DNA of 64,000 nucleotides from an uncultured Lentibacter sp. GTDB taxonomy: Bacteria; Pseudomonadota; Alphaproteobacteria; Rhodobacterales; Rhodobacteraceae. Shown here in pieces: positions 10,584-20,198 of this stretch (the stretch's first letter is position 1; every line of letters starts with the position of its first letter). The stretch lies in the NCBI GenBank assembly GCA_947497495.1, contig CANMGT010000012.1:1-64000 (forward strand), read 5' to 3'. The translations under genes were made by a program, and so were the position numbers. The notes beneath the pieces are model-generated. The model saw only the letters and a program-made list of their open reading frames with translations. It ran no database searches and was not told where the DNA came from.

Positions 10584-11732
10584 ATGGCAGAACCCCTTTC
10601 AAACGAAGTATTGCGCCGAAAGGCTCGCGCAGGGCGTGAAGAGCACCAGTCCCGCGTCATGTCACCGGCGCGTGCGATGCGCTTAGCTTTGTCACGCGCG
10701 GCCGACGACTTGTTCGGGTTGGCACTCAGTGTGAGCGGCGTGCAATGCGAGCAGCTTGGCCAGGAGGGCATGCTGCGCGCGGTCGATGACGAAATGCTGC
10801 TGGTTGTGCTTGACGGCCCGCGCGGCGCTGTTGGTGCGGTCGCTGTCGACTTGGCGGTGCTTGCGGGCATCATCGAGCAACAAACCATGGGTTGCGTTGT
10901 CAAAGGCGAGCCCGAAGCGCGCGCCCCGACGGACACGGATGCCGCCCTGATCTCTCCTCTGGTGGACATGCTGCTGGAAGGCATTGCGCTAAACCTTGGC
11001 GGGCGGGACGGTGAAATGACCGCGGGCTTCCATTTCGGCGCGCGTATCGAGACAAAGCGTCATCTCAGCCTGATTGTGGAAGCGCCTGACTTTCATGTTC
11101 TGCGCGCACAACTTGAGCTGGACGGCGGGGCCAAGCGCGGCGAGTTGGTTCTGGTTGTGCCCGTGCAATTGCCGGAGGCGGCTGCGGCGCGGCCTCTCTC
11201 CTTTGCGCAAAACAACGCGGCTGAAAGTGGGCATTCGGATGAGGCGGGGAGTATTCCTGCCAAGGCCAGTTTCGCGGACAGTGCAATGATGGAGGCCGAG
11301 GCCTGCCTGAGCGCCGTGATCCATCGCCAGAAAATGACGCTTGGCGCTTTCGGCAATCTCAAACCCGGAGACAGGCTGCCTTTGCCAGCACTCGCGCTCG
11401 ACAATGTGGTGCTGGGAGAGGGCGCCAATAGCAAGCTTGGGCCTTGTCGGCTTGGCCAACATGGCGGCCTGCGGGCTGTTCAACTGCGCTTTATCGTGCG
11501 CCCGTCCCAACGGGAAGAGGTACAGACGCCTGCAATGGAAACGGGTTTGGAATACACGTCCGCGCCTATGACTGCAGCCCCGATGCCGCAAGCCCCTGAT
11601 CTGTCCGAGCTGTCCGACTTGCCCGACACGCCAGACTTGCCAGATCTACCTGACTTACCCGAGCTGCCAGACCTGCCAGACCTATCGGATTTGCCCGGGT
11701 TTGACCCAGACCTGTTGTCAGAAGCGGGTTGA
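10584..11732 (+). CDS. FliM/FliN family motor-switch C-terminal-domain-like protein with acidic D-L-P repeat tail
   Basis: Central region resembles FliM/FliN (SPOA) proteins (GDRLPLPALALDNVVLGEGANSKLGPCRLGQHGGLRAVQL); C-terminal (x)LPDLPD repeats. Confidence 0.6.
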   Translation: MAEPLSNEVLRRKARAGREEHQSRVMSPARAMRLALSRAADDLFGLALSVSGVQCEQLGQEGMLRAVDDEMLLVVLDGPRGAVGAVAVDLAVLAGIIEQQTMGCVVKGEPEARAPTDTDAALISPLVDMLLEGIALNLGGRDGEMTAGFHFGARIETKRHLSLIVEAPDFHVLRAQLELDGGAKRGELVLVVPVQLPEAAAARPLSFAQNNAAESGHSDEAGSIPAKASFADSAMMEAEACLSAVIHRQKMTLGAFGNLKPGDRLPLPALALDNVVLGEGANSKLGPCRLGQHGGLRAVQLRFIVRPSQREEVQTPAMETGLEYTSAPMTAAPMPQAPDLSELSDLPDTPDLPDLPDLPELPDLPDLSDLPGFDPDLLSEAG

Positions 11733-13802
11733 ACGCCTTTGATAGGGTTGCAAATAACGTGATCCGGTTTTGATCATTTCGTCAAGCGTCTCAGGCGTTT
11801 GAAAGAACGTCGGCCTGAGCGGTGTAAAACCGCGCAAGAAACTGCGCAGGTTCAGGAGGCCGCGCGTTTGGGCCTTGTGAAACGGCCCGCCATAGCCCGG
11901 CTTGGCTTCAAGTGTCGCGCAGCAAAGATAGTCCAGCTCCCAAGGGGTTGTCACTGAGCCGTTTTCCAAAAGCGTAGAGCCCGTGCAGTAGAGCGCGGTA
12001 TCGACAATTTGGCACACCTCGGCATCGCTGAGCTTGCGCGCCTTTATAGCCCCTTTGGCCGCGATATCCGCACGCCATGCCTCTAAAACAGCATTGGCCT
12101 TGGGCAGAGTTGTTCCCGTTTTCATGTCTTGCGCACTGGCCTTGTCACGTCCTTCAAAGCCGGCCCGAAGCATATAGCCGCTGAACGCCGGTGGCGCGTC
12201 CGATGCTTCATCCTCGATGAAAAATGTGCTGATCCGGAAGGGTTGCAGGCGAAAGCCCTCGGCGTTCTGGTAAGCCAGCGGCGGCAGCCGCCCCACCAGC
12301 GCCCGTTCGACCTGCTCAAACGAGGCGCCCAGTGCGAGGCATTCCTCAACGCCTTGCAGATAGGCCGTGAGCAACCGAGCTGAGGCCAGCCCGTCCTGCG
12401 CCCTTTGCGCGACAACAGGCAGGCCGATCTGCTGCAAGGTCGCCGCAAAGGCGTTTCGCACCGTCTCTTTGCTAAAGCTCTCATCCTGAAACGCAAGCTC
12501 GACGTAGCTGCCTGAGTGGCGCGCAAAGTGAAAATGCGCGCCCGCGGTGTTGTCGGCCAGCAAGCCCGAGAAACGCCCTGCACCGTGGCGCATGCCCGCG
12601 GTGAGCAAAAGCGGCACATCAGCGCCAAGCCGGCCTCGCAAACTGTCGGCCAATTGGCCGATTTGTTCGACGGATTTCGCGCCGCATTCGATGACAAACT
12701 CCGATTGCACTAGCCCGTCAAGCTCTGGAAGCTTCGCCATGCCGGATAGGGCAGTGCGCGCCTGTGTTTCACTTAGCAGACGGCGTTTGACGAGTTCAGA
12801 GTAGGCTTCTGACACGGCCTTGAAGTGGGCCTCATAGCCGCCCTCGCTCAAGGCGAGCACATCAACACCCACTCCAGAGCCAAGCGCTGCAAGTGTCAGG
12901 TTGCGCGCCAGAGCACTGGTGCCAACCAGCGTGATCCGCTTGGTGGCGGGGCTTTGTGACTGTCGTGTTAAAAGCGCTTCCTTGCAGCAAACTTCGTAGG
13001 CTTTGGCGGCGCTCTGCTCTGACGCGGCAAGCAAGGTGTTTCGCTCAGTGATAAAGGCAATCAAGGCAGGTTTCGGCAACAGTTGCGCGGCTTCCAATGC
13101 ATCAACCAAAGTGCGATGCTCCGGGCTTGGGTGCGGCGTGTCGCGACCTGTCTGAATTGCCATTTGATACGCGAGCGGGTCTTGTGCGCCGGGTATTGCG
13201 GCCTCGCGCGGTTGCCCGTCAGCAAAGCTGTCAGCCAAGACGCGCGCCACTTCGGCGGCTCGGCCGACAGCGTTTTGTCCGACAATATCTTCAAATAATG
13301 GTGCCAGAGCCTCATCAGCGGCGGACAGGCTTTCGCGACGGGCCAGCAGGCGCAGGCTAGTTTCTGCCCCAAGGCTTGCGGCCAGCGTAACAAGAGCGTG
13401 CGGGTCAGGCATAGCGCCAGAAGCAAGCCGCGACAGGCGTACCCGCGCGCTTTGTTGAGCAACACGTGCGTGAGCTGCCAAAACCAGTTCGAATCCGGCA
13501 TCATAAACGCCGCCGCGCAATGTCGCGACGACAGGTTTGGGCGCAGCTTCAAGCCAAGCGCACAGCTCTGACAGAGTGGGGCTGTCTTGACCTTGAAGGC
13601 GTTCCTGAATGGGCAAATCTGCGGCAAGAGCGCCGACTTCACTGGCCAGAACGATCGAGCAGGCTTCAGGGCTTGCGGCTGCGGATTTAAGAGCGTCAAG
13701 CAAGCCCGCGCGAACCTCGGCGTCATACATCTGCCCAGGCCTGCGACGCAAGCTAACAACTGCGACTCCGTTGCCAATGCTGGTTTGAATGAAATCTGCC
13801 AA
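11718..13802 (-). CDS. FadJ-like enoyl-CoA hydratase/3-hydroxyacyl-CoA dehydrogenase family protein, motifs degenerate
   Basis: Two-part crotonase + HAD architecture (KPVVATLRGGVYDAGFELVLAAHARVA; GAHFHFARHSGSYVELAF), with canonical catalytic motifs altered. Confidence 0.65.
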   Translation of the reverse strand: MADFIQTSIGNGVAVVSLRRRPGQMYDAEVRAGLLDALKSAAASPEACSIVLASEVGALAADLPIQERLQGQDSPTLSELCAWLEAAPKPVVATLRGGVYDAGFELVLAAHARVAQQSARVRLSRLASGAMPDPHALVTLAASLGAETSLRLLARRESLSAADEALAPLFEDIVGQNAVGRAAEVARVLADSFADGQPREAAIPGAQDPLAYQMAIQTGRDTPHPSPEHRTLVDALEAAQLLPKPALIAFITERNTLLAASEQSAAKAYEVCCKEALLTRQSQSPATKRITLVGTSALARNLTLAALGSGVGVDVLALSEGGYEAHFKAVSEAYSELVKRRLLSETQARTALSGMAKLPELDGLVQSEFVIECGAKSVEQIGQLADSLRGRLGADVPLLLTAGMRHGAGRFSGLLADNTAGAHFHFARHSGSYVELAFQDESFSKETVRNAFAATLQQIGLPVVAQRAQDGLASARLLTAYLQGVEECLALGASFEQVERALVGRLPPLAYQNAEGFRLQPFRISTFFIEDEASDAPPAFSGYMLRAGFEGRDKASAQDMKTGTTLPKANAVLEAWRADIAAKGAIKARKLSDAEVCQIVDTALYCTGSTLLENGSVTTPWELDYLCCATLEAKPGYGGPFHKAQTRGLLNLRSFLRGFTPLRPTFFQTPETLDEMIKTGSRYLQPYQRRSTRF

Positions 13803-13898
13803 AAAACTGCCCGACCAAAGTAATAAGTTAACCTTGGCCTACCAAGCAGGGATTTTCAAGCGCTCCGACACGATAGCATAGCGCTTTTGAGGCCATGT

Positions 13899-14114
13899 TC
13901 AGAGCGGCATATTGTCAAAATCGTCTTCCAGCGCCAAATCGTGGATGTCTTGCACGAGGTCCTTCAGGCCGATCGGCTCGCTAAGGCCGGCAACTCGCAA
14001 GTCCGACAGGTGTTTTTCAAGCTCAGGGAGGGCGGCCTTGCGCGCGTCGTCTGTGTCGTTTGCCAGCCTGCTGAGCAGCTCGGCGCTTTTTGCGGTTAGG
14101 TCATCATGGGTCAT
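13899..14114 (-). CDS. Hypothetical small protein
   Basis: ORF MTHDDLTAKSAELL... next to the DksA-like gene on the same strand. Confidence 0.55.
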   Translation of the reverse strand: MTHDDLTAKSAELLSRLANDTDDARKAALPELEKHLSDLRVAGLSEPIGLKDLVQDIHDLALEDDFDNMPL

Positions 14115-14141
14115 GGTGGCTCCTTTATTTGCGTAACGGGG

Positions 14142-14456
14142 TCAATGTGCGCAGTTTTTGCAGAAGGGGGTGTCGGGCAAGAGGGCGAGGCGCTCAGGCG
14201 AGATGTCGTCGCCGCATTTCGCGCATACGCCATAGCTGCCATCGCGGATGCGCCCCAAAGCCGCGCGGATGCGGGCAATTTCCTGCTGGCCAGCCACGCC
14301 TAGGCTCTCGAGCACTTCTTCGCCTTCACGCTCTGTCGCGCTGTCTTCCCAATCCTTGGAATGGGGTCCGTCGAGCTCGTCTTCGATCTCATGCAGGCGC
14401 TCGTCGAGCTCAAGCAGTCGTTTTTTAAGAGCGGTTTTGTATTTCTCATGTGCCAT
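14142..14456 (-). CDS. TraR/DksA family transcriptional regulator
   Basis: LGRIRDGSYGVCAKCGDDISPERLALLPDTPFCKNCAH zinc finger. Confidence 0.92.
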   Translation of the reverse strand: MAHEKYKTALKKRLLELDERLHEIEDELDGPHSKDWEDSATEREGEEVLESLGVAGQQEIARIRAALGRIRDGSYGVCAKCGDDISPERLALLPDTPFCKNCAH

Positions 14457-14508
14457 GGGGTCACGTCCTCCTGTGAAAACAGGCTAACACAGGCTTAAGC
14501 TGCGCACT

Positions 14509-14522
14509 TTGACGTATATCAA
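14509..14522. promoter_or_regulatory. Candidate FNR/FnrL-type box TTGACGTATATCAA
   Basis: Matches TTGAY-N4-RTCAA; ~80 nt upstream of the MBL-fold hydrolase start. Confidence 0.55.
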
Positions 14523-14602
14523 CATGCAAATTCCGGGCGATCAGGACTTGATGTATCGTGTTTTTTGAATATATAATCCCGTAACAACCAAAGGATGCTC
14601 TC

Positions 14603-15466
14603 ATGAACCCCGAAGTAACAGCTTTTTTTGACGATGCCACAAACACGATTTCCTATGTTGTCAAAGACCCGTCAGGCAGTGCCTGCGCGATTATCGACAG
14701 CGTGCTCGACTTTGACTACGCCTCAGGGCGCACGGATACCAAGTCAGCCGACGAAGTCATTGCCTTTGTGAAAGACAACAACCTGACAGTTGAATGGCTG
14801 CTTGAAAGCCACGTCCACGCTGATCACCTCTCGGCGGCGCCTTACATTCAGGAGCAACTCGGAGGTAAAATCGGCATTGGCGACCGGATAACCGTTGTGC
14901 AAGACACTTTCGGCAAGGTCTTCAATGAAGGCACCGAGTTCCAGCGCGACGGCTCGCAGTTTGACAAGCTGTTCGTTGAGGGCGACAGCTTTCACATCGG
15001 CCAGTTGCGCGGCGACGTTTTGCACACGCCAGGCCACACGCCTGCCTGCCTGACATACACGATCGGCGACGCGGCTTTTGTCGGCGACACGCTGTTCATG
15101 CCTGATTTTGGCACAGCGCGTTGCGACTTCCCGGGCGGCTCTTCTGAAGTGCTGTTCGCGTCGATCCAGAAAATCCTCGCGCTGCCAGACGAAACCCGTA
15201 TCTTTGTTGGCCACGACTACAAAGCGCCGGGACGCGACGACTACGCATGGGAAACAACAGTCGGCGAACAGAAGAAAGCCAACATCCACATCGGCGAAGG
15301 CAAGTCGAAAGACGAGTTCGTCGAGATGCGCGACACGCGAGATGCTTCGCTGGCGATGCCCAAGCTGATCATTCCGTCTCTGCAAGTAAACATGCGCGCA
15401 GGGCAAATGCCCGAGCCTGACGAGAAGGGCGATGTCTTTCTCAAAGTGCCCGTCAACAAGCTTTAA
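14603..15466 (+). CDS. MBL-fold hydrolase, Blh/persulfide dioxygenase-like
   Basis: LLESHVHADHLSAAPYIQ, HTPGHTPACLTY, VGDTLFMPDFGTARCDFPGGS, VGHDY motifs. Confidence 0.85.
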   Translation: MNPEVTAFFDDATNTISYVVKDPSGSACAIIDSVLDFDYASGRTDTKSADEVIAFVKDNNLTVEWLLESHVHADHLSAAPYIQEQLGGKIGIGDRITVVQDTFGKVFNEGTEFQRDGSQFDKLFVEGDSFHIGQLRGDVLHTPGHTPACLTYTIGDAAFVGDTLFMPDFGTARCDFPGGSSEVLFASIQKILALPDETRIFVGHDYKAPGRDDYAWETTVGEQKKANIHIGEGKSKDEFVEMRDTRDASLAMPKLIIPSLQVNMRAGQMPEPDEKGDVFLKVPVNKL

Positions 15467-15539
15467 ACATCATCGCGCCTTGCCTCACTGCGAACAAACG
15501 GGGTAGGGCGCTTCAAAGGACGAAAAAGGAAACGCGATT

Positions 15540-15965
15540 ATGGAACCGGATTGGATCTGGGGGCTCGCTGGCGGGCTTCTTATTGGCTTTGCAGGGGTCA
15601 TCCTGCTTTGGGGCAACGGGCGCATCATGGGTGCGAGTGGTATTCTGGGCGGGCTGGTTGACGGCAGCGCGCGCAGCGAGTGGGTTGAGCGCAGCCTGTT
15701 TGTTGCCGGCGTTATCTTGATGCCGCTGGTGCTTTATCCGCTTTTCACCAAGGTCGACACACACATCAGCCCCAACTACGCGGTGCTTATTGGCGGCGGT
15801 TTTCTTGTCGGCATCGGCACGCGCGTCGCGAACGGCTGCACGTCGGGCCATGGTGTCTGCGGCATCTCGCGACTGTCGCTGCGCGGCATCGCGGCCACGG
15901 TGTTTTACCTGCTGGCAGGCGGTGTATCCGTCCTCGTCTTCCGCCACATTCTGGGAGTGATCTGA
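15540..15965 (+). CDS. YeeE/YedE family protein (half 1)
   Basis: VGIGTRVANGCTSGHGVCGISRLSLRG motif. Confidence 0.9.
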   Translation: MEPDWIWGLAGGLLIGFAGVILLWGNGRIMGASGILGGLVDGSARSEWVERSLFVAGVILMPLVLYPLFTKVDTHISPNYAVLIGGGFLVGIGTRVANGCTSGHGVCGISRLSLRGIAATVFYLLAGGVSVLVFRHILGVI

Positions 15966-16393
15966 TGCGCAATCTGATATCTCTGCTTTCGGGCGCCGTG
16001 TTTGGCGCAGGCCTGTTCATTTCGGGGATGACCGACACCAGCAAGGTGCAAGGCTGGCTCGACATTTTCGGCCAATGGGATCCGACTCTGGCTTTCGTGC
16101 TTGGTGGTGCGATCATTCCGATGTTCATCGCATGGCGCCTCACGCCGGGCCGCCGCCCGCTGACGACGACACTTTTCCCACCGCAACCGCCTGTGCGGAT
16201 CGACACGCGGCTGGCTGTCGGCTCGCTGCTTTTCGGCGCGGGCTGGGGGCTTTCGGGCCTGTGCCCGGGCCCAGCTATGGCCTCGCTTGGCTACGGTGGC
16301 CCGATGCATTGGGTGTTCTTCGCCGCCATGCTTGCAGGCATGCTGATCGCGCCTTACGTTGTGCGCCTTTTGCAGCGCCCGCAAACAGCCTAA
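15965..16393 (+). CDS. YeeE/YedE family protein (half 2)
   Basis: LFGAGWGLSGLCPGPAMASLG motif. Confidence 0.9.
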   Translation: MRNLISLLSGAVFGAGLFISGMTDTSKVQGWLDIFGQWDPTLAFVLGGAIIPMFIAWRLTPGRRPLTTTLFPPQPPVRIDTRLAVGSLLFGAGWGLSGLCPGPAMASLGYGGPMHWVFFAAMLAGMLIAPYVVRLLQRPQTA

Positions 16394-16416
16394 CACTTTA
16401 AGCAAGGAAACTGACT

Positions 16417-16827
16417 ATGGTTCGCCCCGTAACAGAGACTTTTTTCGCCTCCCCGCAGATCACGGCGGAAGCCATGGCGCAACTCGCCGAACACGGCTTT
16501 ACCGATGTGATCTGCAACCGCCCCGATGAAGAAAACGGGCCAGCCGAGCAGAGCGCAGAAATGCAAAAGGCCGCCGAAGCAGTGGGCCTCAAGTTTCATT
16601 TCCACCCTCTGGTGCACGCCAAGTTGCTCGACCGTGACGGGATTGCGCGCCAAAAGGCTCTGATCGAAGGAGCCGAAGGCAAGGTCCTCGCCTACTGCGC
16701 CTCTGGCAACCGCTCGACAGTTGTCTGGGGGCTGGGGCAGGCGGGAGAAATGCCTGCGTCCGAGATCATGGATAAAGCCGCGGCTGCGGGTTATGACTTG
16801 TCACAACTTGCACCGATGCTGGGTTAA
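16417..16827 (+). CDS. TIGR01244-type sulfurtransferase/beta-lactamase-hydrolase-like phosphatase domain protein
   Basis: GFTDVICNRPDEE and VLAYCASGNRSTVVW motifs. Confidence 0.8.
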   Translation: MVRPVTETFFASPQITAEAMAQLAEHGFTDVICNRPDEENGPAEQSAEMQKAAEAVGLKFHFHPLVHAKLLDRDGIARQKALIEGAEGKVLAYCASGNRSTVVWGLGQAGEMPASEIMDKAAAAGYDLSQLAPMLG

Positions 16828-16839
16828 ACTGCTGGCGAC

Positions 16840-17055
16840 TTAGCCAAGCAGGATGCCCGCTACGACGCAGCCAAGCCCTAGCGCTGACAGCCCAAGCGCG
16901 CCAAGGTTCCACGGCAGCACTTTTTGAACGCGCGCGCGCAGGGCCTCGTCATCGAGGTTCTCGCGCCGTGCGGCATTCACTTTCAGAATACACCAAAATA
17001 GCCCGATAACGCCCGCGATCGTCAGGGCTGCGCCGATCCAAACCAGTGTTTCCAT
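16840..17055 (-). CDS. Small membrane protein, hypothetical
   Basis: METLVWIGAALTIAGVIGLFWCILKVNAARRENLDDEALRARVQKVLPWNLGALGLSALGLG; two predicted TM segments. Confidence 0.7.
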   Translation of the reverse strand: METLVWIGAALTIAGVIGLFWCILKVNAARRENLDDEALRARVQKVLPWNLGALGLSALGLGCVVAGILLG

Positions 17056-17174
17056 GTGCTCACTCCTTGTTTGGGACGCACCTAAAGGATGCAAGCCTGC
17101 GCGGCAAGGAAAACCCCTTGGCATTTTGCGCAGAGGAAGTTAGCAAGGCTCTCTAACCTCAGGAGACTCTCGGC

Positions 17175-17432
17175 ATGGACGATCAAAGCTCAAACACGAC
17201 TTACCGCGTAACCGCAGACGAGCTGCGCCAGTTTATCGAACGTTTCGAACGCCTTGAGGCGGAGAAAAAAGACATCGCCGAGCAGCAAAAAGAGGTTATG
17301 GCCGAAGCCAAGGGCCGCGGCTATGACACCAAGGTGTTGCGCAAGGTTGTTGCCCTGCGCCGCCGTGATGCCAACGATATCGCCGAAGAAGAAGCCGTGC
17401 TTGAAATGTATAAAGAAGCGCTCGGCATGTAA
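17175..17432 (+). CDS. GapR/DUF2312 family nucleoid-associated protein
   Basis: [47 protein letters not shown]. Confidence 0.93.
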   Translation: MDDQSSNTTYRVTADELRQFIERFERLEAEKKDIAEQQKEVMAEAKGRGYDTKVLRKVVALRRRDANDIAEEEAVLEMYKEALGM

Positions 17433-17446
17433 GCCGCGTTTCGCGC

Positions 17447-18322
17447 TCACGGGGTGATGAAGTTCACCCCGGGAATGCGCGAAATTTCAAACACGTCCTC
17501 GTCGTAGATTTCGGTCAGCTCATCAACAAGGTCTTCCGTCCAGCCTGGCAGGTCGAGTTCTTCCTCGATCATGTCTTCCTGCGCAAACTTGTCCAGAAAA
17601 GCCGAGATTACCCGACGCTTCTGGATTTCCGACATCGTCGGATGCTCGGCCAGATAGGCACGAAAACGCTGGATACCTTCCTTGGTCATGATCTCGGAGA
17701 TGAGGTCAAAACCGCCTTTTATCTTTTCGTTCGGGTTGAGGCCCGCCAGTTCGCGAATGATCTGCGCCCAGATCAGCGGCGTGTCTTCGTTACACCAGAC
17801 AGTCAGGCCGACGCCCGGGTTGTTTTCGCGAATCCGGTAGACCATTTCCGACCAGCGCAACTCACGCGGATCAGAGCCTGAAGACATCTCGGCAAAGCTG
17901 TCATGCTTTGTCTTGGTAAACAGCGCCGGCAAGAAAGTGGCGGGGTTGCAAATGGCGAGAAACACCTCGACTTCGTCTGTTTCAAACAGCTCCGTCAGAT
18001 AGCGCACGCGCTCTTCGGCCTTGCCGTAAAAGACGCCCCCGCGGAGCGCCATATTCGGCACGCAAAAGGCACTGTCGTTTGACATGATAACACGCTCTGC
18101 ATCGTCGCCATCCAGAATGCTCTCAAGCAAAACATCGCGGGCATCTTCGCTTGGCGCGGCGTCTCCCATGGCCAGCATGGTTTGGTGCAAAAGCTTGCGG
18201 TAGCGTCCGGGCGGCGGCACAACGGCCCCGAGCTTGGCAAAATCAGCGCGGTTTTTGAGCAAACATTTCAGGATGCGGTCGTCGTCGGTGCAATGGACGC
18301 CAGCGTGAAACACGATCTGCAT
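17447..18322 (-). CDS. Conserved hypothetical protein
   Basis: Long intact ORF MQIVFHAGVHCTDDDRILKCLLKNR...; family not recognised. Confidence 0.75.
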   Translation of the reverse strand: MQIVFHAGVHCTDDDRILKCLLKNRADFAKLGAVVPPPGRYRKLLHQTMLAMGDAAPSEDARDVLLESILDGDDAERVIMSNDSAFCVPNMALRGGVFYGKAEERVRYLTELFETDEVEVFLAICNPATFLPALFTKTKHDSFAEMSSGSDPRELRWSEMVYRIRENNPGVGLTVWCNEDTPLIWAQIIRELAGLNPNEKIKGGFDLISEIMTKEGIQRFRAYLAEHPTMSEIQKRRVISAFLDKFAQEDMIEEELDLPGWTEDLVDELTEIYDEDVFEISRIPGVNFITP

Positions 18323-18420
18323 GGGTGGTTTGCTCCTTCTTTGGCCGCGCGGCTTCGTTATCTGCCCTTATATACGGTCTTTTCTGGACAGTTAAACCGC
18401 AATCGGGCAAGAGCGGTCTT

Positions 18421-20082
18421 ATGGACGTCGCAAAGGAAACCACGGCCAAAGGCCACAGCGCAAGGTTTGATCCCTGGTCGCTCACGGCTGTGCTGATCGC
18501 GGCAATTGTTTTGGCGCCGATTGTGGCGGTGGGCTTCATTGCGCTGTTTCCGACAGAGAATATCTGGCCACATATGCTGGCCACAACCCTGCCGCGCTAT
18601 TTGTGGACAACGGCCCTGTTGATGGGCGGCGTCGGCTTGCTGGCCGCCATGGCGGGCACGGGGGCGGCATGGCTCATTTCGCGCTACCGGTTTCCGCTGT
18701 CAGGCTGGCTTGAGTGGCTGCTTTTGTTGCCGCTTGCGGTGCCTGCCTATGTCGGCGCCTATGCGCTGGTAGATTTGCTAGAATACGCGGGGCCTGTGCA
18801 AACGGGGCTGCGGGCGGTTTTTGGCTGGCAAAGCGCGCGCGATTACTGGTTCCCCGAAATCCGCTCGCTCGGCTCGGCGATCATCGTGCTGGCGGCGGCG
18901 CTTTACCCCTACGTCTACTTGCTGGCGCGCGCTGCGTTTCACGAGCAGTCCGGCGCCAGCGAAGAAGTCGCCATGTCGTTGGGGCAGGGCGGTTTTGCGC
19001 GGCTCAGGCGCATCGGCCTGCCGCTGGCGCGCCCCGCAGTCGCCGCTGGCTCGGCGATCGTAATGATGGAAGCGGTGAACGACTTTGGCACCGTCGACTA
19101 TTTTGCGGTGCAAACGCTCACCTCCGGCATCTTCAACACATGGCTTGAGGGCAATAACGCGGGCGGCGCAGCGCAGATTTCCTGCATCGTGCTCGCGCTG
19201 GTGATTTTCCTTGTCACGCTTGAAAAAGTCTCGCGGCGCAAGGCGCGGTTTTTTAACCATGCGGGCCGCCACCGTGTGATTGCGCGCAAGCAGCTTCGCG
19301 GCGGGGCGGCAGCGGCAGCGACGCTGCTTTGCCTGCTACCCTTCACGCTCGGCTTTGTGCTGCCCGCTGGCACGATCCTGACACATGCGCTTGACCGCTC
19401 TGACCTCTGGACAGATCCGGCGCTTTACGCGGCAGTCTGGAACACTGTGCTTGTCGGGGGAATTGCTGCCTTGCTGACAGTCATCGGCGGGCTGCTTTTG
19501 GTCTATGGCGTGCGCCTGTCTGGCCGCACTCTGCCGCGGCTTTTGCAGCCGATCACAACCATCGGTTATGCCGCTCCGGGGGCTGTGCTTGCCGTTGGCA
19601 TTCTTATCCCGCTGGCGGCGTTTGATAACAGGCTCGCGGACGCCATCCTTGCCATCACAGGTTATGACCCCGGCCTCATGTTGACGGGCACCGCCTTTGC
19701 GCTGGTGCTGGCCTATTTCGTGCGCTTCTTTGCGATCGCTCAGGGTGCCGCCGATGCCGCCTTTGAGCGCGTCTCTCCGTCGCTGTCGATGGCGGCGCGC
19801 TCGCTCGGGCGCCGACAGGGGCAAGTCCTGCGGGAGGTTTATGTGCCGCTCATTCGCGGCTCAGTCGGCTCGGCGCTTCTGCTGGTGTTTGTGGACTGCG
19901 TCAAGGAACTTCCCGCCACGCTGCTCTTGCGCCCGTTCAACTACGACACACTGGCAACGCGCGTCCACGATCAGGCCTCCCTCGAGAACCTCGCCGACGC
20001 CTCACCCGCGGCGATATTGATCATCCTCGTCGGCCTTTTTGCGGTAATTTTGCTCGCAAGGGCAAATAGAGCGAATTTTTGA
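18421..20082 (+). CDS. Iron(III)-type ABC transporter permease (FbpB family)
   Basis: Polytopic protein with two permease EAA-like loops (EVAMSLGQGGFARLRRIGLPLARPA; AARSLGRRQGQVLREVYVPLIRGS). Confidence 0.85.
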   Translation: MDVAKETTAKGHSARFDPWSLTAVLIAAIVLAPIVAVGFIALFPTENIWPHMLATTLPRYLWTTALLMGGVGLLAAMAGTGAAWLISRYRFPLSGWLEWLLLLPLAVPAYVGAYALVDLLEYAGPVQTGLRAVFGWQSARDYWFPEIRSLGSAIIVLAAALYPYVYLLARAAFHEQSGASEEVAMSLGQGGFARLRRIGLPLARPAVAAGSAIVMMEAVNDFGTVDYFAVQTLTSGIFNTWLEGNNAGGAAQISCIVLALVIFLVTLEKVSRRKARFFNHAGRHRVIARKQLRGGAAAAATLLCLLPFTLGFVLPAGTILTHALDRSDLWTDPALYAAVWNTVLVGGIAALLTVIGGLLLVYGVRLSGRTLPRLLQPITTIGYAAPGAVLAVGILIPLAAFDNRLADAILAITGYDPGLMLTGTAFALVLAYFVRFFAIAQGAADAAFERVSPSLSMAARSLGRRQGQVLREVYVPLIRGSVGSALLLVFVDCVKELPATLLLRPFNYDTLATRVHDQASLENLADASPAAILIILVGLFAVILLARANRANF

Positions 20083-20122
20083 CTTGCAAGGCCGCAATGC
20101 CTGCCTTAAATCGGCCCGCAGT

Positions 20123-20198
20123 GCCCCTATAGCTCAGCTGGTAGAGCAATTGATTTGTAATCAATAGGTCCGCGGTTCGAGTCCGTGTGGGGGCACCA
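20123..20198 (+). tRNA. tRNA-Thr(TGT), CCA encoded
   Basis: Acceptor GCCCCTA/TGGGGGC pairs, anticodon loop TTTGTAA, T-arm GGTTCGAGTCC, A + CCA. Confidence 0.95.
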
